From positions 186,001-250,000 of the forward strand of contig NZ_VLLF01000005.1 in the NCBI RefSeq assembly GCF_007830545.1: a DNA stretch of 64,000 nucleotides. Reading direction: 5' to 3'. The position numbers and the translations under genes are program-made. Numbering within the stretch: position 1 is the first letter of the stretch; every line of letters begins with the position of its first letter. Positions 1-8,586 of this stretch are shown piece after piece. The notes under the pieces were generated by a model that searched no databases, was not told the DNA's origin, and saw only the letters and a program-made list of their open reading frames with translations. The DNA is from Roseibium hamelinense. GTDB taxonomy: Bacteria > Pseudomonadota > Alphaproteobacteria > Rhizobiales > Stappiaceae.

Positions 1-130
1 GCCCGTAGACACGAGCAATACCGTCACCGACGGACAGCACCTGACCAACTTCAGAAACCTCGGCTTCCTGGCCGAAGTTCTTGATCTGGTCCTTGAGGAT
101 GGCGGAAATTTCCGCGGCCCGAATATCCAT
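1..130 (-). CDS. atpA: ATP synthase F1 subunit alpha, N-terminal fragment
   Basis: The first 43 codons of the F1 catalytic-core alpha subunit are present and the rest lies outside the window. The protein begins [20 protein letters not shown] and runs on to [13 protein letters not shown], the usual N-terminal beta-barrel of AtpA. Its ATG overlaps the stop codon of atpH in an ATGA arrangement, so the two are translationally coupled in the normal atpHAGDC order. It is partial only because of the window edge. Confidence 0.95.
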   Translation of the reverse strand, partial: MDIRAAEISAILKDQIKNFGQEAEVSEVGQVLSVGDGIARVYG

Positions 131-690
131 CAGCCGACCTCTTTCATCGCGAACTTAAGTGAGTTGAGTTTGGTACGCAGCGACGTATCAACCATGCGGG
201 AGCCCAGTTTGACAACCAGACCACCAATTAGAGCAGGGTCGACTTTCGCTGTGATGTTAACATTTTTGCCTGAACTCGCCGATAAGGCGTCTTTCAAAGC
301 AGAGGCATGAGCGTCCGACATCGGCGCTGCAGACGTCACCTCAGCTGTGACCTCGCCGCGCTTTTCGGCCAGTAGCATTTTGTATGCCGCGATCATGCCC
401 GGAAGAACGAAGAGGCGCCTGTTTTGAGCAGCCAGCTTCACAAAATTTGCAGCAAGACTTTTTATGCCTGCCTTGTCGAGAAGTGCGGATAGAGCAGCAA
501 CTTGCTCTTCGGCACTAAAAGCGGGGCTTTTCACAAGACGGTCGAGATCTGAACTTTCGTCGAGGAACCCCTCGATTGTGTTGAGATCCCGCTCCACGTC
601 AGCCGTCACGCCTTGCTCCTCGGAAAGATCGAGAAGAGCGGAGGCATATCGCTTCGCCACACCAGATACGAGAGATACGTTGTCAGTCAC
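130..690 (-). CDS. atpH: ATP synthase F1 subunit delta
   Basis: This is the 186-residue delta subunit (OSCP), the peripheral-stalk protein that ties the F1 head to the b subunits of membrane ATP synthase. The N-terminal helical domain starts [17 protein letters not shown]. The C-terminal part carries the conserved [16 protein letters not shown] segment near residues 155-170. Length is normal. The start codon is GTG at 690-688. It is the first gene of the atp operon in this window and overlaps atpA by 4 nt. Nothing in the sequence is unusual. Confidence 0.95.
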   Translation of the reverse strand: MTDNVSLVSGVAKRYASALLDLSEEQGVTADVERDLNTIEGFLDESSDLDRLVKSPAFSAEEQVAALSALLDKAGIKSLAANFVKLAAQNRRLFVLPGMIAAYKMLLAEKRGEVTAEVTSAAPMSDAHASALKDALSASSGKNVNITAKVDPALIGGLVVKLGSRMVDTSLRTKLNSLKFAMKEVG

Positions 691-821
691 CAGGTCCGAG
701 CTCTCTGACGCATTTCAAGCCCCGCTAAACCAGGACGGCCGCAAGGCATTGAAAAAATGAGTGAATTCAGGGTCAGAAGGTATGACGGTTAAACCGCTCC
801 CCCAAAGCCGCGCCTCAATTA

Positions 822-842
822 GCACAGGGTTTTCAACTGTGC
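822..842. repeat. short dyad upstream of the atp operon
   Basis: An inverted repeat GCACAG-N9-CTGTGC lies about 130 bp upstream of atpH. Read on the minus strand, a TTGCAC hexamer begins inside it with a weak TAATTG 17 bp downstream, so it could overlap an atp promoter. The dyad is seen directly. A promoter or operator role is speculative. Confidence 0.3.
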
Positions 843-931
843 AACTTCACCCGGCGGGTGTTTACGTCGATTCGAAGGCGTTTTTTGTCTTCCATGCTCA
901 AAAACACTTTCCAATCAACGGATCACGGGTG

Positions 932-1364
932 TCATAAACCTTTAGACGATTGCCATCCACATAACGACAAACCCTGCGGAATCGATTTGGCGAGGCAGAT
1001 ATCTCGCAGGAACGCAGAATCCACACGCGAGGTCTCAAGCAGCGGTTCAAACCCGCCGAAGATCATACGCTTCATGCTGAAAACCTGATCAGCATCAGGC
1101 ATGACAGTTTCCCATCGCGAGTCTTCCGGCATGCGTGCCATTGCTGCATCTGCAGTTTGTTTGTCGGGCCACACGATCCAGGAAAAGACGACCGTTTCAC
1201 CTGGCTCCAACTTTACCGCCATCGGGAACGTCGGCGCCCCACGCCTCGACACTGTTTAAGGTGCCATACTCCTAGAAAAGTGCCCAGGAGTTCTCTGCAA
1301 TCGTCTTGTACTCGGCTTTTTTGTCCGTCTTCACCGGCGCCAAAAATCCCTGGATGTATGTCAC
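932..1364 (-). pseudogene. DUF1428 family protein, disrupted
   Basis: The pieces of one small DUF1428 protein lie in two frames. From a GTG at 1364 the reading is VTYIQGFLAPVKTDKKAEYK, then an in-frame TAG after the WALF motif, then EYGTLNSVEAWGADVPDG. Near 1225-1235 the frame changes and the rest continues as PMAVKLEPGETVVFSWIVW and MKRMIFGGFEPLLET, the characteristic second half of the family. One nonsense codon plus one frameshift make it non-functional. The function of the intact family is not known to me. It sits alone between atpH and priA. Confidence 0.8.
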
Positions 1365-1461
1365 GGAACGTCCTCCAAATCAGAACAAACCTCACTGTGT
1401 CATGATTACCGGGAAACACAATGCACTTGGCCCGCCCGTGCCGCGGCGAGATTGTCGGCCC

Positions 1462-3660
1462 CTAGAGGAAGTGTTGCGGATCGATATCAATCTGAACCCT
1501 CAAACCTTTTGTCGGTTTTGGGCCGCAGTCCAGCCAGTGCTGCATATATCCTTGCAGATCGAACTGACGTGGGGCTATGGCAAGTAGCCGGAACCGGTAT
1601 CGTCCGCGAACCATAGCGAGAGCAGCCTCGGCTGGACCGAGAATAGTAACGGCCTGGACCCGAGGCGCTGCGCGCGACAGGGACCGTACATACCCATCGG
1701 CAAACACCTTATCTGGCCCCGAAACGATGACTGCGGCCAAGCGGCCGAATGGCGGCAATCCCGCGGCCCTGCGGGCTGCGATTTCGGCCGTGTAAAAATC
1801 GTCCATATTTGATGACAGAAGGGCCGATATCACCGGATGGTCAGGTGAGTAGGTTTGCAAAAAACCCAAGCCGCCACCGGTGACACGTCCGGCGCGCCCG
1901 GTCACCTGCCCAAGAAGCTGGAACGTTTTTTCCGCTGCGCGCGGGTCTCCATTTGCAAGGCCGAGGTCAGCATCAATAACACCGACGACCCGCATCTTCG
2001 GGAAATTGTGCCCCTTGGCGACCAGCTGTGTCCCTATGACGATATCAGCGCCGCCTTCCTCGACGATTTTCATCTCACGGCGCAGACGGTCAGGGCCGCC
2101 CGGCAGATCCGAAGACAGAACAAGCACACGCGCTTCAGGAAACTTACTGCAAACTTCCTCGGCAATGCGTTCAACACCTGGCCCGCAGGCCACAAGCGAA
2201 TCAACTGTGCCGCAGGACGGGCAGCTTTCGGGCACTTTTTCAAAATGGCCGCAATGATGACACACGAGGCGTTTTTGAAACCGGTGCTCGACCAACCACG
2301 CGCTGCAATGGCCGCATTGAAAGCGATGGCCGCAGGTCCGGCAAAGCGTCAATGGCGCGTAACCACGCCGATTTAGGAAAAGCAGCGTCTGCGCACCATC
2401 CCCGTACGCTCCCTTAATCGCTTCCAGCAGTCTTGGTGCGATCCAGTGCCCGCGCTCCGGCCCCTCGTGCCGCATGTCAATCGCATGCAATTCCGGCATA
2501 GCCGCCCCTGTCGCCCGTTCAGGCAAGACAAGATGGCGGTAGCGTCCAAGATCCGCATTCACACGGCTTTCGACGGATGGCGTGGCCGAGGCCAGTATTA
2601 CCGGGAATTTGGAAATATGCCCGCGTACAACGGCCATATCCCGCGCGCTGTAGGGGACACGATCGTCCTGTTTGAAGGCCGCATCATGCTCTTCATCGAC
2701 GATGATCAAGCCAAGATCGACAAACGGAAGGAACAAGGCAGATCGCGCTCCAATCACGACCCGAACATCGCCGCTTGCCGCCCCGCGCCAGACCCTTCCC
2801 CGTTTTTTCGGCGTGATTTCAGAATGCCATTCCGCTGGATAGACCCCAAATCGCTTTTCAAAGCGCCGCAGAAACTGTTCAGTCAGGGCTATTTCAGGCA
2901 GCAGGATAAGCGCTTGCTTTCCGCGGCGCATGGCTTCGGCAATCGCCTCAAAATAGACTTCTGTTTTCCCCGAACCCGTGACCCCATCTACAAGCGATAT
3001 CGAACCGCCTTCATCAAAGGCCGCAATCAGTTGATCCGCTGCGCGTCGCTGGGCTGGGTTGAGATTCGTTCTTGCGAAATCGATATCGGGCGGCGGTGTC
3101 GGCAATGCTGCTGGCAACGACACCACCTCAAGAACACCTTGATGAAGCAAGCCGTCAATGACCGAGCCACTTACTCCGGCGGCATGCGAGAGCCCGCTTT
3201 TTGTCCAGGCTAGCCCGTCCTCCATCGTAGCTAGCACGCGCTGACGAGCGCTTGTCATGCGGTCCGGTTCTGCCCCTTCAATACGGCGCACACCGGGAAC
3301 AGGTGCCTCCGGCAAAAGCGCTTCTTCGGATCGAAGCACCATCCGCAAAACCATACCGGGTGCGCCCAATGTCCAATTTGCGACCCAATCGACAAACCGC
3401 CTCAGATTTGCATCAAGAGGCCGCGCGTCCTTATAAATGTGTGTGATGGTTTTCAGCTTTTTGGGATTGATGGCCACATCAGGCTCGATGTCCCACACTG
3501 CGCCGACAACCTCCCGTGTGCCGAGTGGCACCCGCACGATTGTTCCCGGCTGAACCTGTTCGCCTGGTGGAACGAGATAAGTATATGCGCCGGGCACAGC
3601 GACCGGAACCAAAACGCTGGCAATATTGTCCGGTTCCGCGTCCGGTTTATCAAACAACAC
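1462..3660 (-). CDS. priA: primosomal protein N' (replication restart helicase PriA)
   Basis: PriA (732 residues) is a 3'-5' superfamily 2 DNA helicase that recognises stalled forks and reloads the replicative helicase. Visible in order are the N-terminal fork-binding domain, Walker A VTGSGKT (about 230), the DEEH box in LIIVDEEHDAAFKQ, the zinc-binding insertion with CRTCGHRFQCGHC and CHHCGHFEKVPESCPSCG, and helicase C-terminal motifs including GTQLVAKGHNFP and GRAGR. Length is normal. The start is a GTG at 3660. It is divergent from the transaldolase gene. A full set of zinc cysteines is present, so it looks functional. Confidence 0.97.
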   Translation of the reverse strand: MLFDKPDAEPDNIASVLVPVAVPGAYTYLVPPGEQVQPGTIVRVPLGTREVVGAVWDIEPDVAINPKKLKTITHIYKDARPLDANLRRFVDWVANWTLGAPGMVLRMVLRSEEALLPEAPVPGVRRIEGAEPDRMTSARQRVLATMEDGLAWTKSGLSHAAGVSGSVIDGLLHQGVLEVVSLPAALPTPPPDIDFARTNLNPAQRRAADQLIAAFDEGGSISLVDGVTGSGKTEVYFEAIAEAMRRGKQALILLPEIALTEQFLRRFEKRFGVYPAEWHSEITPKKRGRVWRGAASGDVRVVIGARSALFLPFVDLGLIIVDEEHDAAFKQDDRVPYSARDMAVVRGHISKFPVILASATPSVESRVNADLGRYRHLVLPERATGAAMPELHAIDMRHEGPERGHWIAPRLLEAIKGAYGDGAQTLLFLNRRGYAPLTLCRTCGHRFQCGHCSAWLVEHRFQKRLVCHHCGHFEKVPESCPSCGTVDSLVACGPGVERIAEEVCSKFPEARVLVLSSDLPGGPDRLRREMKIVEEGGADIVIGTQLVAKGHNFPKMRVVGVIDADLGLANGDPRAAEKTFQLLGQVTGRAGRVTGGGLGFLQTYSPDHPVISALLSSNMDDFYTAEIAARRAAGLPPFGRLAAVIVSGPDKVFADGYVRSLSRAAPRVQAVTILGPAEAALAMVRGRYRFRLLAIAPRQFDLQGYMQHWLDCGPKPTKGLRVQIDIDPQHFL

Positions 3661-3861
3661 GCTTCAGGCCTTCCCGTGTCCTGTTTCACCGCCAAAACCT
3701 ATGGCCGCATCCCGCAGCGCCTGGCGACAAGAAGAATTTTCGCTCCGAATCGGGCTTCTTATCCGCTCCATCCTAAGGTAAACAGGCGCCGATAAGAGAT
3801 CAAAGGCAGGTCGATGCACCTGCAGGGTGCGAGGCTGACGCCGGGCCTAAGGGAGCAATGA

Positions 3862-4515
3862 ATGAAGTTCTTCGTAGACACCGCTGACACCGCAGAAATC
3901 CAGGAACTGGAAGCCACCGGACTGCTGGACGGGGTGACCACAAACCCGTCGCTCATCGCAAAATCCGGCCGTCAGTTCAAGGATGTCATTAAAGAGATCT
4001 GCGGAATCACAAAGGGCGACGTTTCGGCCGAAGTCGCAGCAACGGACTTCGAAACCATGATCAAGGAAGCGCACGAGCTGCGCAATATTGCCGACAATGT
4101 GGTGATCAAGCTTCCTCTGACATTCGACGGCTTGAAAGCCTGTAAACAGCTGACGGAGGACGGCACTAAGACAAATGTCACTCTCTGTTTTTCGGCCAAT
4201 CAGGCCCTTTTGGCCGCAAAAGCGGGTGCGACCTACATCTCGCCGTTCATTGGACGGCTTGATGACATCCATATGGACGGTCTTGAGCTGATCCGTGAAA
4301 TTCGCGTGATCTATGACAATTTCGGATTTGAGACCGAGATTCTGGCGGCCTCCATCCGTACGCCGAATCACGTTCGCGAATGCGCTATCATTGGGGCCGA
4401 TGTCGCAACCGTTCCGCCGGCAACGCTTAAAGCGCTCGTGAAGCACCCGCTGACCGACAAGGGTCTGGATGCATTTCTGACAGATTGGGCAAAGACCGGC
4501 CAAAGCATTCTCTGA
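3862..4515 (+). CDS. transaldolase / fructose-6-phosphate aldolase family protein
   Basis: A 217-residue single-domain TIM-barrel aldolase of the small transaldolase subfamily (FSA/TalC type). Visible are the opening [16 protein letters not shown], the [12 protein letters not shown] motif, the Schiff-base lysine segment NVVIKLPLT, and [17 protein letters not shown]. Proteins of this length act either as transaldolase in the pentose phosphate pathway or as fructose-6-phosphate aldolase, and the sequence alone does not separate the two. The ATG at 3862 is preceded by GGGAG. A strong terminator follows, so it is probably monocistronic. Confidence 0.93.
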   Translation: MKFFVDTADTAEIQELEATGLLDGVTTNPSLIAKSGRQFKDVIKEICGITKGDVSAEVAATDFETMIKEAHELRNIADNVVIKLPLTFDGLKACKQLTEDGTKTNVTLCFSANQALLAAKAGATYISPFIGRLDDIHMDGLELIREIRVIYDNFGFETEILAASIRTPNHVRECAIIGADVATVPPATLKALVKHPLTDKGLDAFLTDWAKTGQSIL

Positions 4516-4540
4516 CTTTCGGAACCGGTCAAAAAGAACC

Positions 4541-4569
4541 AAAACCCGGCCGCTGCGGCCGGGTTTTTT
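4541..4569 (+). terminator. rho-independent terminator after the transaldolase gene
   Basis: The arms CCCGGCCGC and GCGGCCGGG are separated by a single T. The stem is flanked by AAAA on the left and a run of six T on the right, 26 bp after the stop codon. Confidence 0.93.
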
Positions 4570-4626
4570 GTGTCCGGAATTATTGTCATTAACAATTCTC
4601 TTGCCTGTTTCAGGCATGAAAGTGGT

Positions 4627-5583
4627 ATGAGTAATTCCTCCAATCCGGGCGCGGTTCTTATTTTTGCCCAAAAAGACGTTCTGGCGCGCATTGAAGCGTG
4701 GCAAGACCACTTGTCCGATGAGCGTCGCCTCGCAGACAAAACGCTCACTGCGTATGAACGGGACCTGGAACAATTTCTGCGTTTTTTGACAAACCACCTG
4801 GGTGGTTCGCCGTCAATTTCGGATCTTGAAACACTCAGGCCAGCCGATTTCAGGAGTTTTCTGGCAACGCGCAGGAAGGCAGGTGTCCAGAGCCGTTCAC
4901 TCGCGCGCGGACTTGCCGGGATCCGATCGTTCCTGAAATTCTTGGAAAAGCAAGGCGAAATCAATGCTGCGGCATCCGACGCGATCCGCCCGCCCAACTC
5001 CGGGAAATCCCTGCCCAAGCCGGTCTCCCCGAAGGACGCCAAAACCATCGTCGGCGGCGACTTGGTAATGGAGCAGGCCGCATGGATCCAGGCGCGGAAC
5101 ACGGCGGTTTTGACCTTGCTCTACGGATGCGGTTTACGGTTGGCTGAAGCTCTTTCTTTGACGGGGAAAACCGCGCCGACGCCTGAAACAAGGACGATCC
5201 GTATCCTCGGAAAGGGCGGTAAGGAGCGCATTGTGCCGACATTGCCGGTGGTTGGGCAGGCGATCGCCGAGTACCAAAAACTCTGCCCTTACAGCATCTC
5301 TCCCGATGGGCCGCTCTTTGTTGGCGCCCGCGGGGGCCCGCTGAACCCGCGCATCATCCAGCTGGCAATGGAGAAGCTACGTGGTGCACTTGGTTTGCCA
5401 AACACAGCTACCCCTCACGCTTTACGTCATTCCTTTGCGACGCATCTTCTTTCCGGAGGCGGTGACCTAAGGACAATTCAGGAATTGTTGGGGCATGCGA
5501 GCCTGTCCAGCACGCAAATTTACACCGAGATTGACAGCCAGCGCTTGCTGGAGGCCTATGACAAGGCGCATCCACGCCAATAA
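4627..5583 (+). CDS. xerC: site-specific tyrosine recombinase XerC
   Basis: A 318-residue tyrosine recombinase that, with XerD, resolves chromosome dimers at dif during division. The N-terminal SAM-like core-binding domain spans roughly residues 15-110. The catalytic domain shows the Arg in YGCGLRLAEAL, the HALRHSFATHLL box, LGHASLSSTQIYT and the nucleophile Tyr in that last motif. The reading frame is open back to 4570, but that start lies inside the preceding terminator. The ATG at 4627 gives the usual N-terminus. No phage or integron genes are nearby, so a housekeeping role is most likely. Confidence 0.93.
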   Translation: MSNSSNPGAVLIFAQKDVLARIEAWQDHLSDERRLADKTLTAYERDLEQFLRFLTNHLGGSPSISDLETLRPADFRSFLATRRKAGVQSRSLARGLAGIRSFLKFLEKQGEINAAASDAIRPPNSGKSLPKPVSPKDAKTIVGGDLVMEQAAWIQARNTAVLTLLYGCGLRLAEALSLTGKTAPTPETRTIRILGKGGKERIVPTLPVVGQAIAEYQKLCPYSISPDGPLFVGARGGPLNPRIIQLAMEKLRGALGLPNTATPHALRHSFATHLLSGGGDLRTIQELLGHASLSSTQIYTEIDSQRLLEAYDKAHPRQ

Positions 5584-5744
5584 TTCGCAGAATCTTCCGG
5601 TAAATTCGCCTTTTTTCGTCGGAAAGGGGGTGCATTTTTCAAAAAAGCTGCTAGTGTCCCGGCCTTCCACAGCGTTTTTGATCACGCTTAACCACGGCGG
5701 CTGCCCGGTCTACCGGCGCTCGTCGGCAGAATTCAGGAGAGAAC

Positions 5745-5966
5745 TTGCAAGTACTTGTTCGCGACAACAATGTCGACCAAGCCCTTCGCGTGCTGAAGAA
5801 AAAGCTGCAGCGCGAAGGCGTATTCCGTGAAATGAAAACCCGGAAGGCTTTTGAGAAGCCGTCTGAGAAACGCGCCCGTGAAAAGGCTGAAGCTGTTCGC
5901 CGCGCCCGCAAGGCTGCGCGCAAGCTCGCCCAGCGCGAAGGTTTGGTCGGCGCACACAAGCGCTGA
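5745..5966 (+). CDS. rpsU: 30S ribosomal protein bS21
   Basis: A 73-residue basic ribosomal protein that supports mRNA start-site selection on the 30S subunit. The sequence opens [20 protein letters not shown], contains [20 protein letters not shown], and ends in a lysine/arginine-rich helix. The start is TTG, chosen because a perfect AGGAGAG Shine-Dalgarno sits 5 bp upstream and because family members begin at this residue. The rare start codon may limit expression. It is monocistronic and followed by a hairpin. Confidence 0.96.
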   Translation: MQVLVRDNNVDQALRVLKKKLQREGVFREMKTRKAFEKPSEKRAREKAEAVRRARKAARKLAQREGLVGAHKR

Positions 5967-5991
5967 GCCCACCTAGATTGACTTTGTAACC

Positions 5992-6038
5992 AGGCCCGGA
6001 TTGCACGTTTCAAAACGTCAACCGGGCCTTGTTCTGTT
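5992..6038 (+). terminator. probable terminator after rpsU
   Basis: AGGCCCGG pairs with CCGGGCCT across a 22-nt interior that itself contains ACGTTT / AAAACGT. A T-rich stretch (TTGTTCTGTTT) follows. It lies 25 bp after the rpsU stop. Confidence 0.65.
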
Positions 6039-6129
6039 TGGCAAGCTGCAACGAACTTGCAGCAGTCTTAATAACACCTTAACGAGCTTTCTGGTATACT
6101 TGCACACTGTCGTCACAGCAACGGAGTGT

Positions 6130-6537
6130 GTGTTGCGCGGTTATGTTTTTGCCCTTTTTGCAGTCGTCGTTTGGTCTGCCATGCCGGCGGAGGCGCGTGT
6201 GTATTGCCCGCTCCCGGAAGATGGCGTGTGGGTCAACCCCGACGCCGAGGCCAAGGAAATTACTCGCATCGAGGTTGAAACGACCTGTATTGATGACACA
6301 GTACAGGCGCGCATACGTGCTTTCACATCTTGCATCCCGCGCGACTGCAAATGGGGTTGGACCAAGGCCGAAATGCGGGAGGGCGGGGGGTTCCGTGTCG
6401 AGCTGATCGGATTTTTAGGGGCAAAAGTCATTTCAGTGCGCAGTTTTGGCGACATACTCGACACTCATGTGATTGATATTGCACATGATCCTGAGATCCC
6501 AATGCGGGAAACCACTTTTAACCTGCGCCGCAAGTGA
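6130..6537 (+). CDS. hypothetical exported protein
   Basis: A protein of about 135 residues with an N-terminal signal peptide (GYVFALFAVVVWSAMPAEA, cleavage probably after AEA). The mature part has four or more cysteines (YCPLPEDGVW, TTCIDD, TSCIPRDCKWGW), which suggests periplasmic disulfides. The frame is open back to 6001, but that region overlaps the rpsU terminator. GTG at 6130 has GGAG 5 bp upstream and TTG at 6133 is an alternative. I do not recognise the family. Confidence 0.6.
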   Translation: MLRGYVFALFAVVVWSAMPAEARVYCPLPEDGVWVNPDAEAKEITRIEVETTCIDDTVQARIRAFTSCIPRDCKWGWTKAEMREGGGFRVELIGFLGAKVISVRSFGDILDTHVIDIAHDPEIPMRETTFNLRRK

Positions 6538-6657
6538 CAAAATAGACGTTCAGTTTGCGCAATTTTTAGTCATTCTCTTGGCTTGCCTCTTTCCATAAAT
6601 AACTTACCTTACGGAATACTGCACTATGGTGTGCAGCACTCATGGATGGAGAAGCCA

Positions 6658-6885
6658 ATGCGTATCCTTTCCCTGACACTCGCTGTTATAGCAACCTCTG
6701 CCTTTGCCATCGCTCCGGCAAGTGCTTGCTCTTGGATGAAGTCTGCCGAAAGCGAAAAAATAACGGTCGCAACAGCTCCGACTGCGGACGATAGCAACGT
6801 TTCAATTGCGACAAACGACTTGAGCGTCGAAACCATCAAAGAAATGGCGATCATGCCGGAAGCCGCCGAGGCGCCCGCCGAGTGA
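6658..6885 (+). CDS. hypothetical small exported protein
   Basis: A 75-residue protein whose first 23 residues form a signal peptide (MRILSLTLAVIATSAFAIAPASA) followed by a short acidic and alanine-rich mature part ending EAPAE. The ATG at 6658 is preferred over upstream ATGs because GGAG lies 6 bp before it and because the signal peptide begins there. A strong terminator follows directly. No family is recognised. Its role is unknown. Confidence 0.6.
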   Translation: MRILSLTLAVIATSAFAIAPASACSWMKSAESEKITVATAPTADDSNVSIATNDLSVETIKEMAIMPEAAEAPAE

Positions 6886-6903
6886 TCTCTCCATTACTTT
6901 CAT

Positions 6904-6947
6904 AAGGCGCTGGCAAGCGGCCCATGCCAGCGCCTTAGAGTTTTTTT
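6904..6947 (+). terminator. rho-independent terminator
   Basis: The perfect 12-bp arms AAGGCGCTGGCA and TGCCAGCGCCTT enclose a 9-nt loop and are followed by AGAG and seven T. It ends the small exported-protein gene and also separates it from the convergent efflux gene. Confidence 0.93.
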
Positions 6948-6954
6948 GACATTA

Positions 6955-7593
6955 CTAAGATGCCCCATGCGCAATGGAACCCTTCCGGTACTCTCGCACT
7001 CCCTGCACCAGAATCTGTGATGCAGAGTTCAAAAAAAGCGCGGCCATGAGACCTGCGACAATGAGGTCCGGCCAACCTGTCGATGTTCCCCATACGCCGA
7101 GTGCGGCAACCATGACCGCAACATTTCCGATCGCATCATTTCGGGAACACAGCCATACAGACCGAACATTTGCGTCGCCGTCCCTATAACGCACCAAAAT
7201 CAACACGCTTGCGAGATTCGTCAGCAGCGCGAGAAAGCCTATACTACCCATGATACCGGCTTGTGGAACGCCGAGGACAAGAACTTGGTAGGCTGTTGAG
7301 CCGAAGACCCAGAGCCCCATGGCCAACAAGCTGACGCCCTTGGTCAGAGCTGCGGTTGCACGGATCTTGAGCGAAGCTCCGATCACAGCAAGCGACAAGC
7401 CGTAAGTCAGCGCGTCACCGAAAAAGTCCAAAGCATCAGCCTGAAGCGCTTTTGAACCTGCCGCCTGACCAGCCGCCATTTCCACTGCAAACATGGCAGC
7501 ATTCAAAAAGATCACGATCCAGAGGCGCTGCTTATAATCCCGCGATACCCCTTCAAATGTTGCCTCATGGCTTTGTCCGCAGCCGGCACCCAT
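6955..7593 (-). CDS. cation diffusion facilitator family transporter
   Basis: A 212-residue inner-membrane protein with about six hydrophobic segments, consistent with a CDF-type proton antiporter exporting a divalent metal such as Zn, Cd or Co. It shows paired metal-site motifs, DALDFFGDAL in the second membrane helix and SRNDAIGNVAV in the fifth. It lacks the long C-terminal cytoplasmic domain of classical CDFs and is short. The start ATG at 7593 has GGGAGAA upstream. It is divergent from a MerR regulator with a MerR-type promoter between them, which strongly implies metal-induced efflux. The exact metal cannot be told from the sequence. Confidence 0.85.
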   Translation of the reverse strand: MGAGCGQSHEATFEGVSRDYKQRLWIVIFLNAAMFAVEMAAGQAAGSKALQADALDFFGDALTYGLSLAVIGASLKIRATAALTKGVSLLAMGLWVFGSTAYQVLVLGVPQAGIMGSIGFLALLTNLASVLILVRYRDGDANVRSVWLCSRNDAIGNVAVMVAALGVWGTSTGWPDLIVAGLMAALFLNSASQILVQGVREYRKGSIAHGAS

Positions 7594-7635
7594 TTTGTTC
7601 TCCCGTTTTTACTGGCCATTTCCTGTCTGCATGCA

Positions 7636-7666
7636 TAGGTAGAGGCTCTAGTGACTAGAGGTTCAA
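7636..7666 (-). promoter_or_regulatory. MerR-type promoter/operator for the efflux gene
   Basis: On the minus strand a TTGAAC -35 (7666-7661) and a TACCTA -10 (7641-7636) are separated by 19 bp, the overlong spacer typical of MerR-family promoters. The spacer contains the perfect dyad CTCTAG-N3-CTAGAG (7646-7660), the expected regulator site. It sits 10 bp upstream of the merR-like ATG, so the regulator probably also controls its own gene. Confidence 0.88.
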
Positions 7667-7675
7667 GAGGCGCCT

Positions 7676-8095
7676 ATGGATTTTTCGATCGGAGACTTGG
7701 CCAGGAAAACCGGCGTGAAAGTGCCGACAATTCGCTACTATGAGAAAGAAGGCCTGATCGATACCCCCGTGCGGACGCAGGGCAACCAGCGGCGTTACTT
7801 TCAGAAGGACCTGGAGCGCCTCGCATTTATCCGGCATGCGCGCAATATGGGATTGCCAATGACCGCGATCCGGGCGTTGCTTGCCTTGTCAGAGCGGCCG
7901 GACCAACCCTGCGCAGATGCCGACAGAATCGCGAAAGAACAGCTGCGTGAGGTCCGCAGTCGTATCCGGCAATTGCAAAAACTTGAGGTGGAACTGGAGC
8001 GGATCTCTTCGAGTTGCGAAGGTGGAACCAGAGCTGCCGATTGCCAAGTGCTCAAAGCGTTTGCCGACCACACGCTTTGTTCAGGCGAACACTAG
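7676..8095 (+). CDS. MerR family metal-responsive transcriptional regulator
   Basis: A 139-residue regulator. The N-terminal winged helix-turn-helix (MDFSIGDLARKTGVKVPTIR, YYEKEGLI) is followed by the long dimerisation helix. The metal-binding candidates are Cys in QPCADADR, SSSCEGG and ADCQVLK, then HTLCSGEH at the C-terminus, a pattern like Zn/Cd/Co/Pb-responsive MerR proteins. It is divergently transcribed from the CDF exporter over a 19-bp-spacer promoter, so its target is evident. The inducing metal is not determined. Confidence 0.92.
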   Translation: MDFSIGDLARKTGVKVPTIRYYEKEGLIDTPVRTQGNQRRYFQKDLERLAFIRHARNMGLPMTAIRALLALSERPDQPCADADRIAKEQLREVRSRIRQLQKLEVELERISSSCEGGTRAADCQVLKAFADHTLCSGEH

Positions 8096-8153
8096 CTGGC
8101 CACGTCCTGGCCTATAGCCGTTTCCTGTGCAGCACTTTCACCGTTTGAGATGA

Positions 8154-8465
8154 TTACCCCGCGTGCGGGTCTTTGGTCTTACAGGCAAGCCGGCCCTTGT
8201 CATTTTCCAAAACGACGGACCCCGCGATTCGCTCACACGTCGACATGTCGAGCCGAGTGGGCGTCCAGCTTCCCATGTCATCTTTTACAGTTTCATTAGG
8301 CATGCACTTGGCCGTAATCCACTCACCTTTGACTGACACTTCCGTACAGGTTTGAAAGAAGGGCCCTTCGGGAAGAGGCGCTGCATAGACCCCCGTATGT
8401 CCAGTTCCCGTGAACAGAAGGACGAACCAAAGTCCAGACGTAACAAAATAGCTTTGAGCCGGCAT
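8154..8465 (-). CDS. secreted CVNH (cyanovirin-N-like) domain protein
   Basis: A 103-residue protein with a signal peptide (cleavage near VYAAP) and four cysteines in the mature part. The spacing FFQTCTEVSVKG...ITAKC...RLDMSTCERIAG...NDKGRLACK matches the CVNH lectin-like fold, in which LDMSTC and the N-x-x-G-R-L-x-C end are typical. CVNH domains bind glycans in cyanobacteria and fungi. The function of short bacterial exported versions is unknown. A strong AAGGAGG sits upstream of the ATG at 8465. It is convergent with the MerR gene and separated from lpdA by a terminator. Confidence 0.62.
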   Translation of the reverse strand: MPAQSYFVTSGLWFVLLFTGTGHTGVYAAPLPEGPFFQTCTEVSVKGEWITAKCMPNETVKDDMGSWTPTRLDMSTCERIAGSVVLENDKGRLACKTKDPHAG

Positions 8466-8537
8466 TTAGGTCCTCCTTGCAAAATCAAGAGCGCTTCGAC
8501 GCTAACACGAATCGAGCGCTGGTTAGGAACTCAACCG

Positions 8538-8561
8538 AAAAAGCCGGGTGTTGAACCCGGC
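8538..8561 (-). terminator. rho-independent terminator after lpdA
   Basis: GCCGGGT and ACCCGGC arms with a 5-nt loop are followed on the minus strand by five T. It lies 25 bp downstream of the lpdA stop and ends the suc-lpd cluster. Confidence 0.9.
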
Positions 8562-8586
8562 TTTCTTATACAATCCCGTGCCGCGG

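Noticed and set aside
4570-4626. Extended N-terminus for xerC
   Set aside because: The extension starts inside the transaldolase terminator and is not shared with XerC proteins; ATG 4627 is the family start.
4627-5583. Integrase of a mobile element
   Set aside because: It has the size and motifs of housekeeping XerC and no attachment repeats, phage genes or tRNA nearby.
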